A DNA stretch of 64,000 bases, from assembly GCF_005311025.1 (NCBI RefSeq), contig NZ_CP031747.1:2664954-2728953 (forward strand), written 5' to 3'. This DNA is from Alcaligenes faecalis. GTDB taxonomy: Bacteria > Pseudomonadota > Gammaproteobacteria > Burkholderiales > Burkholderiaceae_B. A program made the translations under genes and the position numbers. The notes below the pieces were generated by a model. It was given only the letters and a program-made list of their open reading frames with translations. It made no database searches and was not told where the DNA came from. Each line of letters begins with the position of its first letter. Positions within the stretch are counted from its first letter, which is position 1. This document shows, one piece after another, positions 18,948-26,851 of this stretch.

Positions 18948-20336
18948 ATGAGCCCAACTCTCTCTTTTGCTGAATCCCGATTCAGCCAGCCCCTGCTCGG
19001 CCACCGTTTTGGTGCCTGGGCCTTTATTACTTTTGCGGTGCTGGCCCTGATGGCTACGTGGGCCATTTATTGGCTCACCCCCATGATCTCGGACGACTTC
19101 AATTACGCCAACAAAGGCATTGCATGGACGTCGATCAAGCAACATTATCTGCAATGGAGCGGTCGTCTGGTCTCGGATACGCTCTCCAGCGCCATGCTCA
19201 CGCTGGCTCCGGGATGGCTGAAAGCCACACTGAATACAGCGGCCCTGTTTGGCCTGATCACGGTGCTGACAGCACTGGGGGCCCAACTGGCCGGACGAGC
19301 CTTGCGCCCGTCTTTACTGCTGCTGGTGTTCACCTTGTATTGGCTGGTCAACCCCCATCTGGGGCAAACCACATTCTGGTTGGTAGGCGCCGCCAACTAC
19401 CTGTGGCCCAATCTGTTCAACTTCGGTTTTGTGCTGGCCTTTATTTACTACTTGCAAAAGGGCAAGCCCTCTGTGATCACAGGCTTGGCGCTCTGCCTTC
19501 TGGGCCTGCTGGCCGGTTGTTCCAATGAAAACACCGGCATTATCAGCTGGTGTTTGCTGGCGTATCTGGGCCTAAGGCACTTTCAGCGCACAGGTTCGCT
19601 CGGTTCATGGCATCTGGTTTGGTTGCTCTGTATGGGGCTGGGAGTCGCCGTGCTGGTCCTGGCGCCAGGCAATCAAGTACGCGCAGAGGTCTTTGCTCAT
19701 TGGTATGACCAGCCTTTGTTATGGCGCATTGGGGAGCATTTTGGTCGTCGTTTCCCGGACGCCCTATTGCGGTACTGGGGGGTGATCCTAGTGATGCTGG
19801 TTTGGCGTTTTGCCATAGGGCCTGCGTCTTCTGAATCTGTACGCCGGGCAATGTGGCTGCTCATTGGCGCATCGCTTCTGGCCAATGCCATTCTGGTTCT
19901 GGCACCTAATATCCCCAAGCGATCCTTGAATGGCGGCTTGATGTATCTGCTGGTGGCCTTGTCTATTTACGGACATGATTTATTGGCGCAAGGGCAACGC
20001 GCTATACCCATGCAGCGCAACCTGTTAGTAACCTTGGGGGCCTGCGGCACGCTATGGCTGGTGTCCAGCGGATTAATGTTGCGCAGCTATCACGGCACCT
20101 GGGAGCAGGATCAGGTACGACGCGCTATCTTGGCCGATGCCCACAAGCATCAGCGTCATCACGTAAAACTACCCAAGTATTTTTTCCTGCCCACGTTGCG
20201 TTCGCGGGATCGCTTCGATATGCACTTTGACCCCAAAGCCATGGCCCGATACTTCCGGAGCAAGGCGGTGATCAATGAATATGCCGTCAATCAGCACTAT
20301 GACCTGGAGACGGGGGCACCACCGCCCACGCCTTAA
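18948..20336 (+). CDS. Polytopic membrane protein, DUF6056-like
   Basis: An integral membrane protein of 462 residues with about ten hydrophobic segments, beginning after residue 20. The motif PMISDDFNYA in the first periplasmic loop (about residues 45-54), with a paired Asp-Asp, resembles the acidic motif of GT-C fold and Gtr-type glycosyltransferases that use lipid-linked sugar. The C-terminal about 80 residues are soluble and basic-then-acidic. I cannot name a substrate. It is a single gene bounded by the indole operon promoter and a palindromic repeat, without visible partners. Confidence 0.7.
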   Translation: MSPTLSFAESRFSQPLLGHRFGAWAFITFAVLALMATWAIYWLTPMISDDFNYANKGIAWTSIKQHYLQWSGRLVSDTLSSAMLTLAPGWLKATLNTAALFGLITVLTALGAQLAGRALRPSLLLLVFTLYWLVNPHLGQTTFWLVGAANYLWPNLFNFGFVLAFIYYLQKGKPSVITGLALCLLGLLAGCSNENTGIISWCLLAYLGLRHFQRTGSLGSWHLVWLLCMGLGVAVLVLAPGNQVRAEVFAHWYDQPLLWRIGEHFGRRFPDALLRYWGVILVMLVWRFAIGPASSESVRRAMWLLIGASLLANAILVLAPNIPKRSLNGGLMYLLVALSIYGHDLLAQGQRAIPMQRNLLVTLGACGTLWLVSSGLMLRSYHGTWEQDQVRRAILADAHKHQRHHVKLPKYFFLPTLRSRDRFDMHFDPKAMARYFRSKAVINEYAVNQHYDLETGAPPPTP

Positions 20337-20370
20337 AGCTTGAGGACTTGTGCATTTCCTCCGCTGCAAG

Positions 20371-20601
20371 CCGCTTCAGGCCCTGGGGGGTCTGGCAGGG
20401 CGAGTCAGACTACTTGCCGCAGGCAAGGGAGAGCGTAGGGATGCAAGCATCCTGCTGTTTGAGCCGGACGCTTGTACTTGGTCCGGGGGACCAAGTACCC
20501 GGCGAGTTCAGGATGCGCCCGTAGCTCTCTCTTGACCAGGGCACCGGTGCGCCGCACCGGCAAGTGGTCAGCCCTGCCAGACCCCCCAGGGCCTGAAGCG
20601 G
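20371..20601. repeat. 231-bp near-palindrome with 31-bp perfect arms
   Basis: The outer arms 20371-20401 and 20571-20601 are perfect 31-bp inverted copies (beginning CCGCTTCAGGCCCTGGGGGG). Inside, pairing continues imperfectly (CAGGATGC blocks and GGGAGAGC/GCTCTCTC blocks), and the centre has its own hairpin, TACTTGGTCC (20475-20484) with GGACCAAGTA (20488-20497). No target-site duplication and no transposase are seen. It could be a MITE, an extragenic palindromic element or a structured RNA. Because of the symmetry both strands would translate to a similar peptide, so open frames here are artefacts. Confidence 0.85.
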
Positions 20602-20689
20602 CGTTTTACAGGGAGAAGCGTCCACAATGACTACAGCAGCAACCCGGCTGCCTATCCTTTGCCCTCACAACAGCCCCTCCCAAAAACAT

Positions 20690-20723
20690 AAAAAAACCCC
20701 GCTCTCCCAAAGGAAAGCGGGGC
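20690..20723 (-). terminator. Rho-independent terminator of the TRAP operon
   Basis: On the minus strand GGCCCCGCTTTCC...GCGGGG is followed by seven T. The stem CCCCGCT/AGCGGGG lies 30 bases after the stop of the TRAP binding-protein gene, the last gene of that operon. Confidence 0.88.
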
Positions 20724-20752
20724 CAAGACTGTAGTGTGTCTCTTGCTGCGTA

Positions 20753-21790
20753 TTACTTGGCAGCGCTCAGCTCTTTGATCTGCTCGCGGAAGTAGGCCAG
20801 AGCGGCTTTACCGTCAATGCCCTTCTTGTCAGCCGCTTTGATCCAGTCTTCTTCAACAAAGGCCAGACGCTCTTTCATCTGGTCTGCTGCTTCACCCTGG
20901 ATGCGCAGTGTTTTCAGGCCAGCTGCTGTGTGCTTCTCAATGGCTTGCTGTTCGGCAGCCTGCCATTTGGAACCGAAGTCGTTGGCAATCCATTCGCCGC
21001 TGATTTTCTCGATAGCAGCACGGTCGGCTTCCGACAGACTCTTCCACTTGCGCTCGTTCATGAACATGTACTGGCTGGATTTGCCAAAGCCACCTTCCAC
21101 GGACACCGCGGTCTTGACCAGCTTGTCCAGTTTCCAGTTGTCCAATTGGTCGTACTGGAAGTACATACCATCGATCACACCACGCGACAGCATTTCGTAG
21201 CTGTCCGATGCAGGCGCGTTCACGGTCACGATACCCAGCGCTTTACCGATGGCATCAAACAAGGGGCTAGGCGAGCGCAGCTTCTTGCCTTTCAAATCGT
21301 CAATGCTTTGCACATTGTCCTGGCTGGTGAAGATCACGGTGGCAGGGCTGGTCCACATACCCAGCAGTTTCACGCCCCTGTGCTCGTTGGCACCCATCAT
21401 GAATTTTTCGTAGGTGCGCCAGTAGGCAACCGAGTTCACTCCGCCATCATCCGTGGTGAAAGGCAGTTCAGCAAATTCGATCAGCGGGAAGCGGTTAGCC
21501 GTGTAGCTGTGTACCGACATGCCCATATCAGCAATACCGTTACGCACCAGATCCAGGTGAGCCTGCGGCTTGCCCAAGGCGTTGATGAACTCCACCTTCA
21601 CGCGACCTTCCGTGGCTTTTTCCACTTCCTGGGCCCAGGGCTCGAACATATTGGTCACGATGAAGTGGCCTGGAGGCATCCACTGGGAAAAACGCAAGGT
21701 GGTAACTTCAGCCGCAACCGAAGGCATGGTCGGTGCCAGGGCTGCTGCAGCCAGGCCCAGGCTCAAGGCCAATTTTTTGAAAACACGCAT
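20753..21790 (-). CDS. TRAP transporter solute-binding protein, DctP family
   Basis: Periplasmic binding protein of 345 residues for a Na+- or H+-driven TRAP importer. A signal peptide ends near VAA-EV (about residue 28). The family features are visible: RFSQWMPPGHF near residue 33, the AELPF segment and the arginine that usually salt-bridges the ligand carboxylate in KLRSPSPLFDAIGKALG (about residues 172-188). Start ATG 21790 has AGGAG five bases upstream. The order small permease, large permease, binding protein is on one strand. Ligand is probably a carboxylate, possibly an aromatic acid feeding the flanking pathways, but this is inference. Confidence 0.92.
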   Translation of the reverse strand: MRVFKKLALSLGLAAAALAPTMPSVAAEVTTLRFSQWMPPGHFIVTNMFEPWAQEVEKATEGRVKVEFINALGKPQAHLDLVRNGIADMGMSVHSYTANRFPLIEFAELPFTTDDGGVNSVAYWRTYEKFMMGANEHRGVKLLGMWTSPATVIFTSQDNVQSIDDLKGKKLRSPSPLFDAIGKALGIVTVNAPASDSYEMLSRGVIDGMYFQYDQLDNWKLDKLVKTAVSVEGGFGKSSQYMFMNERKWKSLSEADRAAIEKISGEWIANDFGSKWQAAEQQAIEKHTAAGLKTLRIQGEAADQMKERLAFVEEDWIKAADKKGIDGKAALAYFREQIKELSAAK

Positions 21791-21931
21791 CTCGACTCCT
21801 CGTAAATTATTTTGCTGCCGGGCCACTACAGCCCGGCGTCTTGGCCACTTGATGGGACGTTAAGCAGGTCCTGGACCTGCACACCCGGCGGCTTTACTGC
21901 TGCCCGGATCACAACTGCATCCGGGCCGGGT

Positions 21932-23221
21932 TTACATACTGTTCGGGACAACCAGAACAATCCAGGGGACAAACACCAGCAAGAGCAAACGCACGATATC
22001 CATCATTACAAAGGGAGTCACACCCCGAATAATGGTGCCCAAAGGAACATCGGGCATCACGTTCTTGATCATGAAAATGTTCAGACCCAACGGAGGGGTA
22101 ATCAGGCTGATTTCAGCAGCCACCACCACGATGATGCCGAACCACACCAGATCAAAGCCCAGAGAGGCCACAATCGGGTAGAAGATAGGCACCGTCAGCA
22201 TGACCATGGACATGGTTTCCAGGAAACAACCCAGAACCAGGTAAATCGCGCAGATGATCAGAATCACCACAATGGGCGAGACATCAATACCCTGGATGAA
22301 ACCCAGCAACTGATTAGGCAAACCAGCCACGGTCAGGAAGTTGGTAAAGACCAGCGCACCAATCACCAAAGCAAACATGATGGCCGTGGTTTGAGCGGCT
22401 TCAATCAGCACCGTCAGGTACATGCGAGGCTGCCAGCCACGACGCTTCAGGGTCAGCAAGAAGGTCGCTGCAGCGCCAATACCCGCCGCTTCTGTCGGGG
22501 TGAAGACACCCCCGTAAATACCGCCCATGATGACGATGAACAGCACGGTAATGGCCATCACGCCTTTGGTCGCCTCAAAGCGCTCGCGCCAGCTGGCCTT
22601 CTCGCCAGGACGGCCCAGATTCGGGTTGATCGCGGTAATGATCATCACCGTGATCAGGTACATCAGCATGGCGATCATGCCGGGCAAAAAGCCTGCCGCA
22701 AACAGCTTGCCAATGTCGGTTTCGGTCAGAATCCCATAGACCACCATCATCACGCTGGGTGGAATCAGAATGCCCAGCGTGCCGCCTGCCGCAATACTGC
22801 CGGTAGCCAGACGATCGTCATAGTTGTACTTGCGCATATTGGGCATGGCCACACGACCCATGGCCGCTGTGGTGGCCATACTGGAGCCACAGAGTGCACT
22901 AAAGGCACCACAGGCAACAATCGTGGCCATCGCCAGACCACCACGCAGGTGACCAATAAAGGCGTGGGCAGCTTTGTACAGGTCCTTGGACAAACCCGAG
23001 GCATTGACCAGATTACCCATCAAGATGAACAGCGGCAGCACGGTAAAGCTGTAGCTCATGGCCGTGTCGTAGCTGGTCTGTGCCGCCATGGTCAAGGCCG
23101 CTTCCATGCCGGTAAAGAAGGCAAAACCCAGCGTACCAACCAGCAACATGCCCCAAGCAATGGGCAAACCCAGAAATAAGCTACCCAGCAGGACAGCCAG
23201 TCCGATAATAGAAATCAACAT
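21932..23221 (-). CDS. TRAP transporter large permease, DctM family
   Basis: Large membrane subunit of 429 residues with about twelve hydrophobic segments; it carries the transport path. Typical blocks are ALCGSSMATTAAMGRVAMPNM near residue 115, GTLGILIPPS near residue 150 and TPPLGLNIF near the C-terminus. It starts 15 bases after the small permease stop, with CGGAGT upstream, and is followed by the binding-protein gene after about 140 bases. Confidence 0.95.
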   Translation of the reverse strand: MLISIIGLAVLLGSLFLGLPIAWGMLLVGTLGFAFFTGMEAALTMAAQTSYDTAMSYSFTVLPLFILMGNLVNASGLSKDLYKAAHAFIGHLRGGLAMATIVACGAFSALCGSSMATTAAMGRVAMPNMRKYNYDDRLATGSIAAGGTLGILIPPSVMMVVYGILTETDIGKLFAAGFLPGMIAMLMYLITVMIITAINPNLGRPGEKASWRERFEATKGVMAITVLFIVIMGGIYGGVFTPTEAAGIGAAATFLLTLKRRGWQPRMYLTVLIEAAQTTAIMFALVIGALVFTNFLTVAGLPNQLLGFIQGIDVSPIVVILIICAIYLVLGCFLETMSMVMLTVPIFYPIVASLGFDLVWFGIIVVVAAEISLITPPLGLNIFMIKNVMPDVPLGTIIRGVTPFVMMDIVRLLLLVFVPWIVLVVPNSM

Positions 23222-23236
23222 GAAAAAACTCCGTCT

Positions 23237-23740
23237 TTATCGGCTTGGAGAGCTAAAAATCTTGAACAGGGAAGCCACAGTGGCAATGCCTGTCATGGTG
23301 GCGATGATGTAGGCAAAAGGGGCAATCGGCACTTGCAAGGCATTGCTCATATCGCCGTAGTCGGCCAGCTCGTTGGCGTGACTCCACAGGTAGACAGTCA
23401 ACACGGCCAGCATGACGGTAGAGACCACATTGATCACGAATTGCTGGATACGACGCGCCACTGGACCTAGCCAGGCGTCAATCAAACTGACGGTCAAGTG
23501 TTGCTGGTGCCAGGTAACACGCGGCAAGGCTGCAAAAATCAGCACACCCAGCAAGAGTTCGCTGGCTTCATAAGCGCCCAGCAAAGGGGCGTGAAATACA
23601 TACCGGCCTATCACGTCCACAGTAGTGATCCCTGTCATCAGGATCAAGATGACCACACAGGCAGCATCCAGAATTGTCTCTACAACTCGTACTACTCCAC
23701 GTGAACGCACCAGCTCCATTCCTGGCAGATCGTCGTTCAT
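23237..23740 (-). CDS. TRAP transporter small permease, DctQ family
   Basis: Small membrane subunit of 167 residues with four hydrophobic segments and the family motif DVIGRYVFHAPLLGAYEASELLL at about residues 45-67. I chose ATG 23740 (MNDDLPGMEL) because GGAG lies six bases upstream and this gives the usual length; a frame extending to 23896 would add about 50 non-family residues. It opens the TRAP operon. Confidence 0.92.
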   Translation of the reverse strand: MNDDLPGMELVRSRGVVRVVETILDAACVVILILMTGITTVDVIGRYVFHAPLLGAYEASELLLGVLIFAALPRVTWHQQHLTVSLIDAWLGPVARRIQQFVINVVSTVMLAVLTVYLWSHANELADYGDMSNALQVPIAPFAYIIATMTGIATVASLFKIFSSPSR

Positions 23741-24403
23741 TACAGCTCCACTCTTTTTGGCCGGCGAAGGCCCGTTTTTTGGGTCATCATGCACCTCGAA
23801 AAATCGACGCGCATTGTTATATTTCTGTTCTAAATAGTTTATAGATGAACAAATCCAGGTAAATAGAAAGAAACCCTTAATTCCATCCAAAATCATGGAA
23901 TCGTGGTTTCTATCTCACATAGCAAGAAATACGGTCACAAACTGCCTCGCTTGTCCTGTGCAAGAGCTGATAAAAATTGCTGGAACAGGCGCGAGTACTG
24001 GCTTGGCGCAATGTCGAGCAGGCGAACATTGGCTTTAAGAAGGGCAATAAAAGAATCAGCCCACTAGCAATCAGGCAGCATCCGGACCGGTAGCCAAACC
24101 CTCAGGCCCAGGTGTTTCATGTGACAAAAAAAGAGTCGAAAATGAACAGGCCCCTCACGTGTTGGACATACTTCCATGCGATGCGAGCAGGTCTGAAACA
24201 GCAACTTTTGACACCAAAAACCGGGGATAAAAAGCCAAAATCGGCCTCTGCGACAAAGAAAAAAACTTAGGCAGCAAAAAATCCCGGCACCGCTGACCAG
24301 CCGCCACCAATCAAGACGGTCCCTTCAGCCGTTTGTTTAAACGACACTCGCCGCCAGACATGCTGGAACAGATAGTCCATCAAGGGGGCTGTGCCATCCA
24401 AAA
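23741..24403. other. AT-rich intergenic region, about 660 bases, no gene seen
   Basis: This stretch separates the TRAP operon promoter from the end of the 24.5-31.3 kb operon. It is more AT-rich than its surroundings. The inverted repeat ATTCCA (23880-23885) / TGGAAT (23896-23901) lies about 140 bases upstream of the TRAP start and could be an operator. I found no supported coding frame or RNA gene. Confidence 0.5.
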
Positions 24404-24437
24404 GCAAAAACCCCCTTGGAAAACCAAGGGGGTTTTA
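24404..24437 (-). terminator. Strong terminator at the end of the SDR-to-reductase operon
   Basis: A stem AAAAACCCCCTTGG / CCAAGGGGGTTTT with a short loop has T-runs on both strands. On the minus strand it lies 74 bases after the stop of the SDR gene at 24512. Confidence 0.92.
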
Positions 24438-24511
24438 TATGCCGTCAAGCAAATGGACTCGCTCCTGAACGCACTCAAAGCGCGATCACGGGCAGTCCCC
24501 TTGCCCGTCGA

Positions 24512-25243
24512 TCAGATCGTCAGCGTACCCACGCTGGCACCGCCGCAGACATACAGCGTCTGGCCGGTGATAAAGCTGTTTTCAGGATCCGAGAAGAACA
24601 TGGTTGCGCGGCTGATGTCATCCGCACGGCCCAGACGCTTCACAGGGATCGCGGCAGCCAGCTTGGCTTCGCGCTCGCTACCGGCTTCGACCACGTCGTA
24701 GAACATATTGGTAGTAATGGGGCCGGGGGCAATCACGTTGACGGTAATGCCTTGGTCCGCCAGTTCCAGCGCCCAGGTACGGGCCATGCCCAACATGCCA
24801 GCCTTGGTAGCAGCGTAGGCGGTACGGGTTTGCAGACCCAGCGCACCCCGCGAAGACATCAGCACAATGCGGCCAAAGTGGCGCTCGCGCATGCCAGGAA
24901 CCACTGCCTGAGTAATCTGCAAGGCCGCGCCCAAGTGAATCTGGGTCAGACCCTGCAAGTCTTCCAGCTTGACCTCGTCCAGCAAGGCCGGCCAGATCAC
25001 GCCTGCGTTGTGGATGAAGTGGGTCACTTCAAAGCGCTCGGCAATATCCTTGGCGGCTTTTTCGGTTGCTGCTGCATCCAGCAAATCCACCTGCACGCAA
25101 TGCAGACGCTCGTGCGTCCAGGGCAATACATTGCGCGCCATGCTGATAACGGTGTAACCCTGATCCAGCATCTTGCGGCAAATGTCTTCACCAATACCGG
25201 TGCTGCCGCCCGTCACAATGGCGGTGTATTGAGCTTGTGTCAT
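24512..25243 (-). CDS. Short-chain dehydrogenase/reductase (FabG-like), aromatic side-chain oxidation candidate
   Basis: Classical SDR of 243 residues with every key motif: TGGSTGIGED for the cofactor, HNAG near residue 87, catalytic Ser in VLMSSRGALG and YAATK for Tyr-Lys. It is the last gene of an operon with a thiolase-fold protein, a DUF35 protein and a CoA ligase, so oxidation of a beta-hydroxyacyl-CoA or of a cis-dihydrodiol from the Rieske oxygenase are both possible. A signal for either choice is not visible. Gap to the DUF35 gene is 21 bases. Confidence 0.88.
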   Translation of the reverse strand: MTQAQYTAIVTGGSTGIGEDICRKMLDQGYTVISMARNVLPWTHERLHCVQVDLLDAAATEKAAKDIAERFEVTHFIHNAGVIWPALLDEVKLEDLQGLTQIHLGAALQITQAVVPGMRERHFGRIVLMSSRGALGLQTRTAYAATKAGMLGMARTWALELADQGITVNVIAPGPITTNMFYDVVEAGSEREAKLAAAIPVKRLGRADDISRATMFFSDPENSFITGQTLYVCGGASVGTLTI

Positions 25244-25264
25244 CTTGATTGTCTCCAGGCAAAT

Positions 25265-25666
25265 TCAGGGCGCAGGGCGCGCCACCAGCACGGCTACGCC
25301 GCCAGCATCCAGCTCCAGACTCAGGCGCACTTTCTCGTCCGCCTGCCCGCCTTCGGGCAAGTGGGCGATGGCAAAAGGGCCGCAATCCAGGGCAACTGTG
25401 CCGATACGCCAGGGCAGTCGTGCCTGAAAGTAGGGTTCATTGCTGTGATGCAAGGTGGTCGTGGCCTGCAGAACACCCGTGTCGGCAACGGCCTGCCAGT
25501 TCAGCGTCGTGTGCAAGCAATGGCCGCACACATCGCGGGCGGGATACTGCACCGTGCCGCAGGACGGGCACACTTGCAGGGCGAATTCGCCGCGTTGGGC
25601 GGCTTCGGTCAGTCCGGCTGCCGTGGCGCTGCGTGCACCCGGTGGCAAGATTTGGGTGTCGCTCAT
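25265..25666 (-). CDS. Zn-ribbon/OB-fold (DUF35) protein, partner of the thiolase-fold protein
   Basis: A 133-residue protein with a rubredoxin-like Zn ribbon (CPSC and CGHC at about residues 33-36 and 47-50) followed by an OB fold. DUF35 proteins work as obligate partners of thiolase-fold enzymes, for example BbsA with BbsB and the Ltp aldolases. Its ATG overlaps the stop of the thiolase-like gene (ATGA), strongly supporting a stoichiometric complex. I chose ATG 25666; an upstream frame would lie inside the neighbour. Confidence 0.9.
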   Translation of the reverse strand: MSDTQILPPGARSATAAGLTEAAQRGEFALQVCPSCGTVQYPARDVCGHCLHTTLNWQAVADTGVLQATTTLHHSNEPYFQARLPWRIGTVALDCGPFAIAHLPEGGQADEKVRLSLELDAGGVAVLVARPAP

Positions 25667-26847
25667 CACTGCCCCCGTTCCAGCAAGGCCGCAGCAGTAC
25701 AAATGCCGCGGTCGTAATTAATCATGCCAAAGCCGGACACCAGGCCGATGCGGGCATTGGCCACTTGCGTGTCGCCTGCGGTATCCGTCAATTGGCGCAA
25801 GGCCTGAACCAGTCCCAGGTAGCCGCCTGCTGCACCGGCCTGGCCTACCGATAGCTGTCCGCCGCTGGTATTGAAGGGAAAGCTGCCGTCCACCGTAAAA
25901 GTGTTCTTGCGGATGAACTCCGGGCCTTCGCCCTTGGCGCAGAATCCCAGGTCTTCAAACTGCAGGACGTTGATGACGGGGTAGTCATCGTAGGTTTCCA
26001 TGAAATCCACGTCTGCCGGGGTGAGGCCCGCATGTTCGTAGAACGCATCCTTGTCCATGGCCCAGCCACCGCGATGCTGCACAGGGTCTTCAGGGAAAGC
26101 GTTGTGACGCTCGATGGTAGAACGGATACGCACATAAGGCAGGCCCAGTGCTTCGGCCTGTTCACGACGCATGACCAGATAGCCTTCGGCTCCAGCACAC
26201 GGCATCACGCAGTCAAACAAGTGTATGGGGTCGGCAATGACGCGCGCCTCCATGTACTGTTCCAGCGTCAGCGGTTTTTTCATCAGGGCATGCGGATTGC
26301 GCAACGCATTATCGCGCTGGGCGACGCACAGCTTGCCGAAGTCTTCACGCGTGGCACCGTAGTGACGCATGTAGTAGTCCGTCAGCAGCGCAAAGCTGGC
26401 GTTGGGGCCACCAGCACCGTATGGGTAGACGGCATCCTGCGAGAAACGCGAGAAGCCCGACACCGTGTTCTTGAAGGATTCACGGTGGTTGGTATCACCC
26501 GCAATACACGCCACGATGGACGCATCGCCACACTGCACGGCACGGGCCGCACGACGCATGGCCACCACACCGCTGGCCCCACCCATGGGGATATGGTCCA
26601 GCCAGCGTGGGCTCATCTGAAAATGCTGCATCACGCCTACGGCAGTGTCCGAACCCAGCGTGAAGCTGGACACGCACACGCCGTCCACATCGACTTTTTT
26701 CAGGCCGGACTGGGCCAGCAACTGGCCCAATGCCGCACCCAGCCACCAATGCGCGGTCTGCTCGGAATGGCGCTCGTAGGGGATGGTCACCGGGGCGACC
26801 AGCACCACATCGTCATAGCCCTGGCGGGCTGCTTGCGGCAAGGCCAT
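25666..26847 (-). CDS. Thiolase-fold acyltransferase/lyase lacking canonical catalytic residues
   Basis: A 393-residue thiolase-superfamily protein of the SCP-x/Ltp-like group. The nucleophile region reads IPMGGASGVVAM, with no Cys where thiolases have one. The region that normally holds GHP-G reads GGQLSVGQAGAAGG, so the catalytic His is replaced, and the last motif (GLVSGFGMINYDRGIC) departs from the usual C-G. Coupling to a DUF35 protein is typical of this branch, where some members do retro-aldol cleavage using Tyr. FMETYDDYPVINVLQFEDLGF contains candidate Tyr residues. Likely job: carbon-carbon cleavage of an aryl-acyl-CoA side chain. AGGAGG lies nine bases before ATG 26847. Confidence 0.8.
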   Translation of the reverse strand: MALPQAARQGYDDVVLVAPVTIPYERHSEQTAHWWLGAALGQLLAQSGLKKVDVDGVCVSSFTLGSDTAVGVMQHFQMSPRWLDHIPMGGASGVVAMRRAARAVQCGDASIVACIAGDTNHRESFKNTVSGFSRFSQDAVYPYGAGGPNASFALLTDYYMRHYGATREDFGKLCVAQRDNALRNPHALMKKPLTLEQYMEARVIADPIHLFDCVMPCAGAEGYLVMRREQAEALGLPYVRIRSTIERHNAFPEDPVQHRGGWAMDKDAFYEHAGLTPADVDFMETYDDYPVINVLQFEDLGFCAKGEGPEFIRKNTFTVDGSFPFNTSGGQLSVGQAGAAGGYLGLVQALRQLTDTAGDTQVANARIGLVSGFGMINYDRGICTAAALLERGQ

Positions 26848-26851
26848 GGGC

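Noticed and set aside
20350-20625. Small proteins on both strands of the palindrome
   Set aside because: Both frames give the same short peptide because the DNA is symmetric; neither has a ribosome site.
11274-24511. Insertion sequences or a prophage behind the accessory genes
   Set aside because: No transposase, integrase, terminal repeats with target duplications or phage structural genes were seen.
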